Origin: Anthopleura xanthogrammica
Taxonomy: Eukaryota > Cnidaria > Anthozoa > Actiniaria > Actiniidae
DNA length: 64,000 nucleotides
Assembly: GCA_964019055.1 (NCBI GenBank)
Contig: OZ025210.1
Span: 2,309,547 to 2,373,546, forward strand
Direction: 5' to 3'
A program made the position numbers and the translations under genes. How positions within the stretch are numbered: the stretch's first letter is position 1; every line of letters starts with the position of its first letter. Positions 1 to 12,161 of the stretch are shown in pieces. Under the pieces are notes generated by a model. It made no database searches. It had not been told where the DNA came from and saw only the letters and a list, made by a program, of their open reading frames with translations.

Positions 1-3000
1 TGCAGAAAGATAAATTATGGAGAGATGCAGTACACAAAGTACAGGTACAGTATGGACCTTTGAATATGGTGCATTGTGGTCTAGCTTGGGTACGTGAAAT
101 AATTTTCTGTTCATCATACCCTATATGGTGTTGTTTTTACCCAAGCTAGACCAGCATGCATCCTGTCTATATGGAAATCAGGAAATGCCTATCAACTCCA
201 ATAAAATTACTAGATAACTTGTAAATTATCCTCAAACTTATTCTAACTTGCAAAACACTTTTGCAAAAATAGAGCATTCTAAATTCATGAAATTTTATCT
301 CTAGGCAAAAAGGAATTCACAACTAGCAGTTGAAAAGATTTTCTTACAAGCAAGAGAATCAACAGAAAAGGTTTTTTTAAAAATTATTTTACTAAATTTA
401 GAATACATGCAAACATAATGCAGCAAGTATAGTGGGAGATGGGAGGAGAGAGAAAAAAAGGTTGGTAGCTCCTTCTGTTGGAATACAACTGCTATCAATG
501 GAAGCTGAGGTTGCGCACTTTACCCCCTCTCTCCATCAGTGCTCCTTGAATTAGATAAGGAGATCCTGAGGATTGAACCGTAGACCTCTAGCTCCGAAGG
601 CTGCACACTAGCCAACTGAGCTTTGCCTGTTCCTAATAAGGGGTTTCAAGCTACAAACACACTGTGCAACAATTCCTTGCATGTAATGTTGCTGAAGTAG
701 AAAATGATCCTACTTCAACAACATTGCCTGCAATACTGTGCGCAATGTTGAACTGTGTGTCAGTACCTTAGGGGGGGGGGGGGGGGGGTTGATTTCTAGA
801 AATGACTGATGCTGTAATTTTGATCATTATTTTTCTTCACAAGCAAATAAAAAGGAAGAGAATGGGAGGAACAATCATTCCACCACCAAGTAAAGTTAGT
901 CGCCTAACAGACACAACAAGCAGAAAGGACGAAAAAGAAGAAAAAGTCACTCTTCTTCATCTGAATGATTTCAGTGACTTACTTGAAAATATAGATAAAA
1001 TTGAGGTAAATTTAATCAATGAAATGCCAGTGTTATGATCTCTGTTAATAATATATTAGGAAATCAAGGCTGGTGTAGCGGTAGTACGCACTCACCTCTG
1101 GAGTCTTAGGTTCGAGTTGCTTGACTTGGCATCACATGTGAGAGTTTGTTAGGTATCTCCCTTCATTTGAGGGTTTCTCTAGGTTCTCAAGTCCCCCCTC
1201 CCTAAAGATAGCTTGCTAAATTCCAATTTAATCTGTGAATTAGCCATTCCCTGCCTTTGATTAGCCCAGAGGTTGTTTATTTCAAGGTATCAATATAAAA
1301 ATTAATATATTTAAACTTACAGTTCGTATAGTTATGCTGGTCATTTTATTTCAATGAACCTTCTTTAACTCACCATCTAAATTTAGAATTGAGATTTTAA
1401 AAAAGGTGTGTGTCTTTCTTTTTGTTCTTTTTATCATAGCTTCCAAGCCAAATCGCATCGGTTCTTGAGTCACCATTTCTTCAACATGTAGTCTGTTGTA
1501 CCCCAGATGATGTTACATTACAAAGATTCAACTTCTGGCTCAATCAGTCATTATATGAAGGTACAGCTTTAGATTGATTAATATATATAAAGAAGATAAG
1601 TAGAGTTAATAGGACTAAATGGAAATAATTTAGAAATAATTGGATGAAAAAATTCCGAAGACTGCTAAAATGGAACAGGCATCTGGTCCTATTACAGATT
1701 ATTTATATCATGCGTGCAATCAGAAAAATCACACATAAATAGTAAGTTAGAAATTAGTCCAAATATAACAATATTGCCTTGCCTCCCCTTAATTTTTTTC
1801 TTCTAATTTTCGAAAACTCACAATTGTGTATTGATGGGATTGGACTGGACTTTGGTTGACATGATCTTGGATCACAAAAAAAAATTTCTTTGAATTTTCA
1901 GCTTTTGAAACGGTAAGGATAATCTTGATGTATAGTAAAAACATGCCCAACCTTTAAAATTTGATTTATGCTTCTAAATTCATCATTTTTGAACGATTTT
2001 TTGTTTTGGAAAATCCGGAACCGGGCATGGCTGGGCTGGATTGGACTTCGGATGGACTGGATTAACCCGGATCGGAAAAAGTTTTTTTATGCCGAATTTG
2101 CAGCTTTTATAATATAATTATTATTTTGATATTTATAACAAGTAATTTTATGCTGAAATTTTACAAAAAATCAATAATTTTTCATGATTGAAAAAATGTT
2201 TTATGTATCTATATATTTGCATGTTCATTTACTTGTTATAGATATATTGGATTGCCAAAAACTCGCTCACTTGACTACCATTACTACAATTTATTATTGC
2301 GCTTACTATATTACTCTTTTGAAGAATTTCTGCAAGGTGAAGACTGCAAGCCAGATTCTTTGAATACCAGATTGCTTAAGACTTTGATTCAGTTTACAAG
2401 TTTTCTACAGGTAAAAAGAGGAACTAAAAACATCAAATTATTGTGGTTGAGTGTAAAGATATCTTCTTCCTAAAAGAAAATCATGCTTTCATGATTATTT
2501 CTATAAATTTCTAAAAAAAATTCTATAAATTGTTCACAATCTTTTCTAGGAATCTATCCCTGCCGTTGAAGTGTGGCTTGCTCAGTTTTTATTCAGTTGG
2601 AATGGCGAGGACCACAGAACATTGATTTTCAAACTAATCCCACACTTTAGGCTTCTTCCATTTTCAAGTGAGTGGACAATGGACAAAACGAGGACTGTGG
2701 AACACCCTAAGTGTGTGTATAAGTGTGGGTGGGGGGGGGGGGGGGCAGGGCTATAGCCCCAGCCCCTCCCTCACCACCATCCCTACAAGAAACCTCCTTC
2801 AAGCTTCCTCAACCAGGATTATCACTGTGTTTTCTGTGTTTCTATACAAACAACCCATTGATTTTGTAAAATTTAAATTATTGCAATGGTTAATGCTGAA
2901 ATTTTGTCTCGTAGAATTGAATGATTTGGTGCTGGAGCCTTTGAGGAAATTATTTTATTCATCTTCTGTTTTTGTCAAGGTAGTTATAAAAAGACCTCTT

Positions 3001-6000
3001 AAGCTTTGGTGTTTTCCCATTTCAGACCATGTCTCATTCCCTAGAGTATCATTTTGTTTAATGGATGAGCATGAGAAGACACATCAATATTGATACAATT
3101 CAAGGAAAAAGAATCTTATTCTCAAGGGAATGACACGTGGTCTTAAATGGGAAAACATTACACCTAAGGTGAATAGGTCTGTTTTTAAAATGCCATATTT
3201 TTTGTAAGTTTCTGTTCGTTTGTATCCACTAACAAGACGAATACACCTGTTTCAGTGCCAAATCATGTACTGTTTCACTAACCTGTTGAGAAATTTTGCT
3301 GCTGTTGAACTTCCAAGATATCAAGATCTACAACGAGCACCTCCCAACTCGAGCAGAACTGATATGACAAGGTGTGTGGTTGTTACCTGTTTTCATAACA
3401 TCAACCAAAAAAAAACAACAGCCAATCAAAAGTACGGCTTACAGGACCGGGGGGGTCGAGCACCCTGCCCCCTGACTACGCCCCTGAAGAGAATAAAATA
3501 ATGAATGTAATTTCCATTTTTTGTCGTAGTATCTCAATATTTGCTGAGGAGGAGGTAACGTCATTCGATCCATTTGAAACAATATACGACTATATTCGGT
3601 TTGTGGACCGATTATGCGTGATTGCTTTACAGGTGAGTTACACTTACCACAGGAAGCCCAAGAAGTACTTCTAACACCGCAGTGTTTTATAGCTGGCATC
3701 CTATGTGGACTATCACTGATAGATTGTTTTGATTGCCTATTTCCAGAAAGAGCAAGACCATCCATTGTTACAGCATTGTGTTTTGGAGTTTTTTGAACTG
3801 GTAAGAGCAGTTTAAATTCACTGTAACACGTTCTCAACTGTCCATCTCAATCTTAACAAATCTCTGGATTTCTCGCAAAGATTTAACCCCGTGGAAACCT
3901 ATCAAGGGAGAGCAATTTTCGTATGAGTGAAAAACGTACGGTACTGACTTACAGCACGTACACGGTACGACAACTGCAAGACATGCCGTAACATTCAAAT
4001 GGCTTCCCATAAGAATGGTTATCGTACGAGTGGAAAACGTACGGTAGTGACTTAAAGCACGTTTTTAAAGACCACTTATACATTTATAACTATAATATTG
4101 ACAGGTTTCGGTCTTGCACACGGACTTCAAGGTTCCTTTCGTAGTTGTTCCTTCTTCTGCGTTCGTCTATCGACTGTTTTTCGCTGATAATGTCATGGCA
4201 TGCTCTCGTCTCTGTCAGATCATCGTCAAGTAAGTTTATCGGCAATCATTATTGCTTTTTCCCCGACTTTTTTGTGCGTTTTTTTTTTTCGTTCGTCCTT
4301 CTTTGATTTGCGGCGAACAAAAGAAAATATTTTTTTGGATGTTTTTTATCCAAATTTTTGATTAAATTTCACCTTACTTTATACCAACAAATATTTTCTT
4401 TTCTTTAGTTACAGAGACACATTTGTTTCTCTCAGAGAGCTTGAGAAGACCCAGGAGTTGGCGGTAAGACTGTTTGTACTTCATTGGATTGGGCTACTTC
4501 ATTGAAATACTCCTGTTTCTTATTCTGCCACGTTCTTCACTATCCAAATGGAGTGTTTACCATTTAGCCAGAAAATCGGAAATTCTGGTTGTTGGAAAAC
4601 ATTCCAATGGAAAGGCTCTGGAAAACTCGCGGTCTTCCGATTAATGTAATCCACTTTTCCCGCTCTTTTCGGTTCTTCAAATAGACGCGTGTACCATTTG
4701 TCGCAAGTCAAAGTTTCCCGCTCTTTTCGGTTCTTCCAATAGACGCGTGTACCATTTGTCGCAAGTCAAAGTTTCCCGCTCTTTTCGGTTCTTCCGGTAG
4801 ACGCGAGTTTTCCTGATAGCTTTGCCTGATATGATTAGAATATGATATTAGAAAGTTGTTTAACATTCCAATGGTAAGCACCTCTGCTTTGTTATTTTGC
4901 TAGTTAAAATAAGCCGGTATCCGTTTTTATCTCCAGAGCTCAGTACCAGCCAGTGGTGAGAGTATACAAATACTAAATCAGTTCATCTTGGACATCAGTG
5001 ATAGTCTGTGGCGAAATAAAGCATTTGTTGAAAGGAAAAAGTCGTTTTGTTTCAGTATTCCTTGGTAAGAAAGGGCTACAAAACTGCATGCTATATTCTA
5101 CAGCAGATTTCTCTTTTACACTCTTTTCTAGATCTCCTACTTTTTTCCTTCTTTCCCGTCTTTTTTAATCGAAAGTTACGATCATTCCTCAGGTCGCATT
5201 CTGATAACCTTGAGCTCCGACACACGAACGAAGCCTTCTCGTTGCATCATCATCAAGCTCTTATTGGGTTTGCTTGGACATTTCTGAGGGAGGTAAGTAA
5301 AAAACGGCATGATCAGAAGTTCTCTGTTTCTTGGCTATTACATTCTTGCGGAAAGTAGTAATGGCAGTACAATAAAACTGATCACTTCCCTCTCGGGAAT
5401 TGAATTCTTTCTCATGTAAAATGATTGTATCGTTCCTGCCATCTAACATGGCTGCCGTCACGTGATGGTGCAAAACCTCTATAGACCGCTTCCACGTGAC
5501 GTCAGAGCAGCTCAATTTGGAAGGCAGAACAAAAGAATTTCAATCTCCTGAGAATTATCTAATTATAGAATTACTCGCCACAGCTCCATGTATGATGTGC
5601 TAATTCCTAGATGCCGTACAACTCTTCCAATCCAGTTATTTTAACCGCTTGCCTAAACTTTGGATTAATCTACCGTGCTCGGTACGCTCTTCTCCTTCTA
5701 TTAATCAGTTTAAATCTTATCTTCTTAAGTATTATAACAATGCACTATCTAATGCGTATAATCCTGATAACTTTAACACTTGGAAATCGATCTGTCCTAA
5801 GTGATGTTCAACGTGTAACCTTCTTTCTTCTAATCGCTGTTGCTACTAACTTATGACCACGTATTATATATATACTTATAGATAATATATATTATATTTA
5901 TTAGCTACAAATTATCATTATGTTTTCATTTCTTTTTTGTTTTACGGGTGCACTTTATTTGGAGCCTCGCTCTTTTGTGCTGTCCCTCACCTTTTTTGTC

Positions 6001-6877
6001 TTATAATTATTATATATGTTCCTTGTATTATTGTCTTTATTTATATTTTTGATTCATATTTTGTTATTTAGATTTTATATATTTTTAAGGTGGAAGCTAT
6101 GTAAATAAATAAATAAATAAAATCCTATATGTCATCAGACCCGTAACGTGACCATGCCAGTTCGTCTCAATACACCACGTTTATACAAATATCATTTCGT
6201 GTTTCATTGCCTTCTTTTCGTTCTTTTTTTCATTCATCTCTTCTTTCTTCATACAGACACAGCCCGAGGACATCGCTCTCAACCCAAGTCTTATCAAGGT
6301 TCGTTCACTTAGAATTAACTAAAGCGAAAAGAAAAGATATCGGGCTGGCTCTCAATCTATCATACTTTGTAAACTCCACAAACAAACCGCCGTCAGGGCA
6401 GCCCTTCAGTGCGCTTGCGCATAAATGATAGGGTCTTTTCGCGCTAGTAAAATACCGCTGGCTATTTGATTGTGGACTCATTTCTTCAGAGATGAGCCTC
6501 ATTTTGGTTTAAAAATATTTTCAAATACCAACTTTAAAGTAAAGAATGCATATCACCAACAATAGACAATTTTTTTTAAATTTACTAATTCATTGATGAT
6601 TATCTCATTTAGTGATAAAATAATTCTCCAAGTTACACTGAAAAATTTTGATTTTTGCTAATTAGGGACACACCTTTTTGCAAAAGGTCTATACAAACAC
6701 TTCATTGATTCAAAAGGATTTAGTGATGGTGCCTCTATTTTCCTAAAAACCTTAATTATTATTACTATTATATATTTTCAGGAACGAGTGAGGAAAGCTT
6801 ATCTGGAATTTCTACAACAAATTGGAATTCTGGGAGTCGTAAAGTTTCTAGAAACATTTATCCGTCAAAGGCCATAA
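1..6877 (+). CDS. CENPI: Centromere protein I (CENP-I/Mis6), 3' part, 15 exons
   Basis: CENP-I is a HEAT-repeat-like subunit of the constitutive centromere-associated network (CENP-H/I/K/M) at the inner kinetochore. I read exons at 1-44 (partial), 844-1005, 1440-1560, 2325-2410, 2550-2667, 2915-2979, 3256-3371, 3530-3632, 3747-3800, 4105-4229, 4409-4463, 4937-5064, 5193-5292, 6257-6298 and 6782-6877. All join in phase at GT-AG sites and give about 469 residues ending in TAA. Recognition rests on recalled similarity to vertebrate CENP-I: the LPSQIASVLESPFLQHV block followed by FNFWLNQSLYE, then the stretch around WNGEDHRTLIFKLIPHF. The N-terminal third lies upstream of the window. Several introns hold repeats; the one at 5293-6256 contains a LINE tail. 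The exact 5' edge of the exon at 2325 was chosen to keep phase. No polyadenylation signal is obvious after the stop. Confidence 0.92.
535..640 (-). repeat. tRNA-like SINE fragment
   Basis: Read on the minus strand this has an A-box-like GCTCAGTTGGCTAG and a B-box-like GGTTCAATCC about 40 bases apart, as in a pol III promoter. It lies in a CENP-I intron. No convincing cloverleaf with a paired acceptor stem was found, so a tRNA-derived repeat is preferred over a tRNA gene. Confidence 0.5.
655..765. repeat. Small foldback repeat, copy 1
   Basis: The segment has partly inverted arms around GCAACATT/AATGTTGC and the motif GCGCAATGTTGAACTGTGTG. A related foldback lies at 51205-51310 (motif GCACAATGTTGAACCGTGTG), so this looks like a dispersed non-coding MITE. 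Confidence 0.45.
1064..1290 (+). repeat. tRNA-derived SINE
   Basis: An A-box-like TGGTGTAGCGGTAGTACGC and a B-box-like AGGTTCGAGTTGC are followed by a body containing GAGGGTTTCTCTAGGTTCTC and AGCCCAGAGGTTGTTT. The same body recurs in this window at 38688-38835, 49765-49918, 61668-61995 and 63630-63812. It sits in a CENP-I intron. Confidence 0.7.
4640..4805. repeat. 58-bp tandem repeat, about 2.6 units
   Basis: The motif CGCTCTTTTCGGTTCTTC recurs at 4661, 4719 and 4777, a 58-base period, each followed by TAGACGCG. It is intronic in CENP-I and has no coding content. Confidence 0.75.
5474..5560. repeat. Half copy of the CAGCTCAATTTGGA foldback MITE
   Basis: It matches the left arm (ATAGACC...CACGTGACGTCAGAGCAGCTCAATTTGGA) of the palindromic elements at 33248-33381, 48150-48287 and 48630-48768. 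The right arm is missing. It lies in a CENP-I intron. Confidence 0.6.
5575..6121 (+). mobile_element. LINE (CR1/L2-like) 3' end, 5'-truncated
   Basis: One frame from about 5610 to 5850 reads like the C-terminal tail of a non-LTR reverse transcriptase protein (SYFNRLPKLWINLPCSVR, then SINQFKSYLLKYY and a Cys-rich end). A 3' UTR and an AAAT-type microsatellite tail near 6100-6121 follow, as is typical of CR1/L2 elements. The insertion is intronic in CENP-I. Subfamily is a guess. Confidence 0.6.
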
Positions 6878-7221
6878 AACATAAATACCTTTTAGGGAAG
6901 TTAGAATCTACCAAGATACCATGGTCTCTTGACTATAAATATGTCGTGTTATCTTAATGCCTAGAAATAGTTCCAAGCCTTTTACCAATTTAAAATATAT
7001 ATATAAAAATATTTGCTGGGGAAAATATTAATTTGATACCATGTTAGATCATATTTCGGTTTACGGCACGGCACCGAATATCGAATGTTTTGATAAAGCC
7101 ACGGTCACGGGATTTCAGGGTGGATTTCAGGGGACCACGGCTATAATACTTGATTAGGAAAATTTTGTGCGACTAAAGTTAGTGGCGGATTTCAGGGGAC
7201 CACGACTAGGATACTTAATTA

Positions 7222-8866
7222 GGGAAGGTACGTTTATTATCGGGGGGGGGGGGGGGGCTGGAGCCTCAGAGGGGAGGGTCAATAGTCAAATTTATAAGCT
7301 TAAGGGGAGGGCCACACATTTCATTTGAAGCTATTCTAGGGGAGGGCTATCCTTTTAAGTTACTCATTTTAATTTTGATCACATTTTTGTTCTTTTATTT
7401 TAAGTATGAAACAATATATTATCTCAACCTTGATAAAAAAATTGTAATTTCAATATGTTTAGTGTATTTGATATGTATCGATCTATCTACGAGTTTATTA
7501 GTCACATGTCAATTTGAGCCCACGAGACAAAGTTGTCCCGCATGACTCTGGTTCTTTTGCGTCCATAGCGTGAGGAGGTAGCATCAGGTGGGGCCTCTGT
7601 TACTTCATGACAGGAACTGCCAGCTGAGGAGTCACTTGCTTCACTCAAAGTAGAACAATCAGAACCAATTCTTTGTTCGATAATGTCACTCTCCGAGTCT
7701 GATGATGTTGGAGGCGTGTTGGCTCGCTTATCCAGCTCCGTGTCCTGCACAATGGAAGCAAGGATCTTGCTGCCTATATGGGCTTTTACCACAGCAATTT
7801 TTTGTTTTTTGACTCCTTTGAAGGTCATCTTGTGGTAATGCAAATACAAATCAAGCTCGCTTACTCTAAGTGTTGCTAAACTGTCAGAATTATAAAGATA
7901 ATCCCAGTCAATGTCGTTGTACTCCTGCTGTTTTCGCTGTATTCTTTGACGGTCAGTTTCTGCTTTCTTTTTCTCTTTTCGAATTTTAATCTGGGATAAG
8001 TGCTCAATATATTCGGCTACTAGCTTTTCGGAAACAATGTAGTCATTTGAAAACTTCTCAATTGCCGCACTATCTCCGGGTTTTAGCTCTTTTTCAAACA
8101 TTCTTTTGATTTGTGCTCTTGGCTGAAAGTCATCTGGTGTACGACCATTTGTTGGAGTCTGTGATATTGGAAGGTAGTGGAATTCAGGGAGTCTCTTGTA
8201 GTCAGGATATGGTCGCGGCGTTGGTTTGGCTTCAGAGCTTACAAAGTCATTCTCTTTACAGAAGTCACAGAGCTCAGGTTTGAGACCGAGTTCGTAGATT
8301 TCTGAACGAGACTTTCCATTGCAAACTAGCAGTTTTGCAAGCCATCTGTCGTACTCAGTTTCAATGCTTTTAAAAATGGATGACAAATATTGGGCCGTGA
8401 GAGCAGGCTCTTTCTGGTCAGAAACACTATTCTCCCATTCTTCCTCGCCACGAAAGTCAACCGCAGTAAAGTATGAATTTTATATAAGTTTAAACACAAT
8501 AACATGCGCTCAGACTCAATAATTGTGAATTACCGTTCGACATAGTTTTAATATGTGTTGTATTCGTTCTCAATCAAATACTACTTCAATGACATATAAA
8601 ATTCAAATGATTTTTGCAGTTTTTTTTATTTAATAGAAAATGTGACCTATTTTTAATAATAAATTTAATAAACGGCCGAGAGAAAAATTCATATGTGTAT
8701 CAAACCTGAGTGTGACCATGGGGGGAGGGCCATGGGTATTCTAAGTATACTGGATGGGGAGGGTCATGAGTTTAGTTTTGGAATCGCTGGGGAGGGTCAA
8801 ACGTTTTTTTGGAAAAATTACTTTGAATTCTCCAGCCCTCCCCCCTGATAATAAACGTACCTTCCC
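7222..8866 (-). mobile_element. TIR DNA transposon with TTA target duplication
   Basis: The ends are inverted: GGGAAGGTACGTTTATTAT at the left and ATAATAAACGTACCTTCCC at the right, each continuing into a G-run/C-run and GGCTGGAG. The flanks are TTA at 7219-7221 and 8867-8869, and the neighbouring tandem unit shows a single TTA, so a 3-bp target duplication is visible. TTA/TAA duplications are typical of PIF/Harbinger elements. Direct copies of GGGGAGGGYCA lie just inside both ends (near 7270, 7302, 8724, 8757 and 8790) and could be protein-binding iterons. The only long ORF (7502-8386) is not a recognisable transposase, so the element may be non-autonomous. Confidence 0.8.
7502..8386 (-). CDS. 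Orphan ORF of the TTA-flanked transposon
   Basis: I do not recognise this protein. The open frame of about 294 residues has no ATG at its listed 5' end (the codon there is TTG), and it stays open further upstream to about 8460. A short first exon ATGTCGAACG at 8543-8534 with a GT donor could join in phase at about 8448, giving MSN followed by EWENSVSDQKEPALTAQY. The middle is charged and probably helical (around QIKIRKEKKKAETDRQ). A region near LRVSELDLYLHYHKMTFKGVKKQ followed by KIAVVKAHI resembles a SAP-type DNA-binding helix pair. A Ser/acidic linker and a basic tail (YGRKRTRVMRDN) follow. It has no DDE motif. It may bind the element's own ends or be a cargo gene. Confidence 0.6.
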   Translation of the reverse strand: MSSIFKSIETEYDRWLAKLLVCNGKSRSEIYELGLKPELCDFCKENDFVSSEAKPTPRPYPDYKRLPEFHYLPISQTPTNGRTPDDFQPRAQIKRMFEKELKPGDSAAIEKFSNDYIVSEKLVAEYIEHLSQIKIRKEKKKAETDRQRIQRKQQEYNDIDWDYLYNSDSLATLRVSELDLYLHYHKMTFKGVKKQKIAVVKAHIGSKILASIVQDTELDKRANTPPTSSDSESDIIEQRIGSDCSTLSEASDSSAGSSCHEVTEAPPDATSSRYGRKRTRVMRDNFVSWAQIDM

Positions 8867-9069
8867 TTAGGAAAATTTTGTGCGAGTAAAGTTAGTGGCG
8901 GATTTTAGGGGACCACGGCTATAATACTTAATTAGGAAAATTTTGTGCGAGTAAAGTTAGTGGCGGATTTCCTTTCCTAATAGTATAATAGTGAATTATT
9001 TTATAATCATGAATTATTTTACTATATATTATACAGACAAACAAGTACGCTTAAATATTTTCATAAAAC

Positions 9070-9330
9070 AGGTGCCATTATATTTACGCCGTGTTTATGC
9101 TACCTTTATCAGTCGACTGTAAAGAAAGGTTTAAGTTCACTTTACGAGCATCCATTAATGTGGCGTAAAGCTGAATGACAAACTTTACGCCGTGTTTACG
9201 CCACCTTTAAGGCATTTTACGTAAAGTTCAACTTTAAGCAAAAATAACCTCCTTTAACTTACAGCTTAAAGTTTATTCACTGACTTTATGCCGCTTTACC
9301 CTAAACTTAAAGTGGCGTAAATCTGAATTT
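9070..9330. repeat. Foldback rich in TTTACGCC/GGCGTAAA motifs
   Basis: TTTACGCC and its complement GGCGTAAA alternate along the segment (TTTACGCCGTGTTTA twice, GTGGCGTAAA twice), giving a stem-rich non-coding repeat. No ORF is present. Confidence 0.5.
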
Positions 9331-9713
9331 TGGTCCTGTGTATATACTCACTTCTAATGCCTTAGCTGGTTAACCGGCTTTGATGTACAGACTAGTATCC
9401 AAACGACGACGAAGTTGGTAGATGATGATGGTTGGAAAGATCCACTTTAGTTTCACGTTGGTCTTGATGCAGCACGCCCGATGCAGCACAATATTGGACA
9501 TACTGTGCTTTAGATTGTATCTTAAGGGGCTGGTAATAAATTAAAAGGGCCTGGGGAATGGGAGGCAATAACAGAAGGCGGCTCACTCAATTTTGGACTT
9601 TGGTCTTTCCAGCCTGGCAGTGACATGAATGATGTCACAGCCATTTTTAGTTTCGGTCCGCCAGCTTCCCTCTCCACGAACGTGTTCGTGATATGATGGT
9701 GGACGATAGTAGC

Positions 9714-10061
9714 ACTTATTATATCCATTTTGAAATCACTAGCAAATCTTGTAATCTGATTGGCTCTCAGTAGATTGATTCAAGCACGAATCGCACTATT
9801 TTGAGTCCGAATCGCATCTTTTTGTCAGCCAATCACAATGCAACACTAGAAAAGGTAACCAATCAGATTACAGGATTGTATGTAATCAGCCAATCAGATT
9901 ATAGCAAATAAGGAACATAAAATGTAGCTTTTTTTCAAGTTTGACTGCAATTTTTTGTTACAAAAAGAAACAAAATACCGGCTATTTGTGAATAAATACT
10001 TTTGTATTTATCACAAATTTAGTGTCTATCTAGTATGATTTCAAAATGGATATAATAAAGT
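9714..10061. mobile_element. MITE with 26-bp inverted ends
   Basis: The left end ACTTATTATATCCATTTTGA is complementary to the right end TCAAAATGGATATAATAAAGT (about 10041-10061). The interior carries repeated AACCAATCAGATTA-like segments and no ORF. Confidence 0.65.
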
Positions 10062-10062
10062 G

Positions 10063-10203
10063 ATAATTGAACTTCGTGTCGTGCAATTTTGGTCTGATAT
10101 CAAACTTGCGATTACAAATCACACTCCCGCTACGCGGTCGTGTGATTTTGTTATCGCGCGTTTGATATCAGACCAAATTGCACTCCACTTAGTTCAATTA
10201 CCA
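10063..10203. repeat. Palindromic repeat
   Basis: The arms GTGCAATTTTGGTCTGATAT and ATATCAGACCAAATTGCAC flank a CG-rich loop, with outer arms TAATTGAACT and AGTTCAATTA. It adjoins the preceding MITE. Confidence 0.65.
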
Positions 10204-10356
10204 TTATAGATCACATAAAGATGCTGGATTATAGGCGTGGAAATGAACAAAATAATATACTTCTGTTAAATCATAGATAAAAAAACGTTTTTGATTTGTT
10301 TAGGTTTTTCTTCCAAAAAAGTTTAACGCATTGTTTGTTCTCATAATTGTGATCAG

Positions 10357-10563
10357 ATAACTCATCTAAAGGAAAGTACGTGTTTTCTAACATGGATGGT
10401 TTCAAGGATCACACCTTGACCATCTATGACGTACAAACTACAGACGCTGGTCAGTATTACTGCTGTATAAAGAACATCACAAGTCCCAGACTCCCTAAAG
10501 ATGTTAGCAACTGTCAGATCTTTGACGTCACACCGCCATTGCCATCGCCATCTCCACCTCCAG
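10357..10563 (+). CDS. Isolated immunoglobulin-domain exon
   Basis: A 207-base open segment runs between a CAG acceptor and a GTTAGT donor and is phase 1 at both ends, the usual symmetry of Ig-domain exons. It encodes the C-terminal half of an Ig fold: HTLTIYDVQTTDAGQYYC, with the DxGxYxC motif of strands E-F, followed by a Pro/Ser-rich hinge (PPLPSPSPPPG). The N-terminal Ig half, signal peptide and transmembrane exons were not found within several kb. It could be an exon of a long-intron receptor gene or a stranded duplicate. Confidence 0.55.
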
Positions 10564-12161
10564 GTTAGTATAAGTATGTCATCGCGGGTTACAAGTGAAT
10601 AACTGGTTTTGAAGTATGTTTTTGATTTACTTGGTTTTGCTTATTTTCGAAAAAATCCTGGAAAATATTTTAAACACCTTGAAACCATAAACTTTGTCGG
10701 TGTAAGGGTAAGTTTGAATCTATTATACCGCACATTCACAGCTGACTAAGATTTCAGCCATTAATCAATATATAATTGCAATTAATAAAAGGGCATATAG
10801 TCACGCGAAAACATATAAAACGTATTCAAAATAACGACAGACATGTCATTATAAAAGAGACAAAGCTTCAAAGAATAGCTTCAAAAACTCCAACTATATT
10901 TTTTCAAACGTTAGCGTCATTTAAAGCTGTTTACTTATTATGGAATAATAATTGTGAACTAAATTTCAATCTTTGCTTTCTGAATTCATAGACAAAGCTA
11001 TGCGGAATAACTGAGACCAACTCTATAAAGACCCAAAAGTATAAAGACCCAAAAGTATGCTCTTTTTTTTGCAATAGGTATACAAATCTCAGAAACAATT
11101 ATAACAAATGTTCTGAAAGCTAGTTATTAAAGCCAATAAGTATACTCATATATATTTATTTGAAGCGTCACTTGTCTGGTTGCTCAAGGTTCGATTGAGT
11201 GCTTTATGTTTGGCTAGCGAACCGATACGTAAACTGAGTGTAAATTTTCTCAAAACCACACAGGAAACCCAATAATCTTATATCATTCTCGAAAAACGGA
11301 AAAATTACAAAACTTCGTCTAAATGGCCTAAAACTCATAAGAATAACATATATGAACAAACTGAGACTTGGGACAAAGTAATTTTCGACGTGACGGCTTT
11401 GAATGTATGTGGAGAGAGTGGGCTTGTTGTGTAACGACAGCAATCACGAGCACAACTTCTAGAATAAATTTATTTTGTTCAAAATGCCTTGATTTGATAT
11501 TAAATTTTTAAACCTGTGCATCTATTGAATATTGCATTAATATAGATTTATATTTTTATTTTTTTATATTTTAAATACAACGGGTGAAAATTTTTGCAAG
11601 TAAAATTTTTAAATACAATTTAATTTATAATATAAATATATATTTGCTTATTTATTTATTATTATTCATTTATCATTTAATTTATACGATATTCTTATTT
11701 CCATTTTTTTTTTTTTTTTTTTACTTCTTATTAACTTTTTAAGGAAAGATAAATATAAAAGTATTACAAGTGCCAGAAAGGTGTTTCCAAATTTTATGGA
11801 ATTTTAGGAGTTGTTAGTCATTTCTTGAAACATTCATCGGCTAAAATTCATAAAAATTAAATACTGTAAAACTGGTTTGTAGTAGTAAGTAGTAAGACAA
11901 AAAATATATCCAAGCTTTTTACCTATTGAAAAATAACTAAAAATAATTAATATCTTACAAAAAAAAGTACCTAAATAGTTACCAAAAAGGAATCATATCG
12001 ATGTTTTAAAAGAGTATAAATAAGGTCTTGGCTCAACTTTTTATAGTCTTACGAAAAATGTAAATATGATGCGTTATTTAACGGATTAACTCTATAAACT
12101 ACGGTTCATAATAATTTAGCTTATTTGATGAAAATTACTTTTGGAAAGCAATTTGTTATTA
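10564..12161. other. Gene-free AT-rich stretch
   Basis: I see no supportable gene here. It is AT-rich with a T-run near 11707-11722. Short ORFs lack family similarity or flanking splice signals. Confidence 0.6.

Larger units (their letters stand above)
7108..8975. repeat. 65-bp tandem repeat split by a transposon
   Basis: The unit (GGATTTCAGGGGACCACGG, then AGGAAAATTTTGTGCGA) occurs about twice before 7221 and about twice after 8867. Spacings are 7122 to 7187 and 8900 to 8965. The 1.6-kb element at 7222-8866 interrupts one unit, so the repeat shows the empty target site. Confidence 0.75.

Noticed and set aside
535..640. Functional tRNA gene
   Set aside because: Pol III boxes are present but no complete acceptor or anticodon stem could be paired; SINE origin is more likely.
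2252..2324. Extension of the CENP-I exon upstream to the acceptor at 2241
   Set aside because: That acceptor breaks the frame; the acceptor at 2324 keeps phase and protein alignment.
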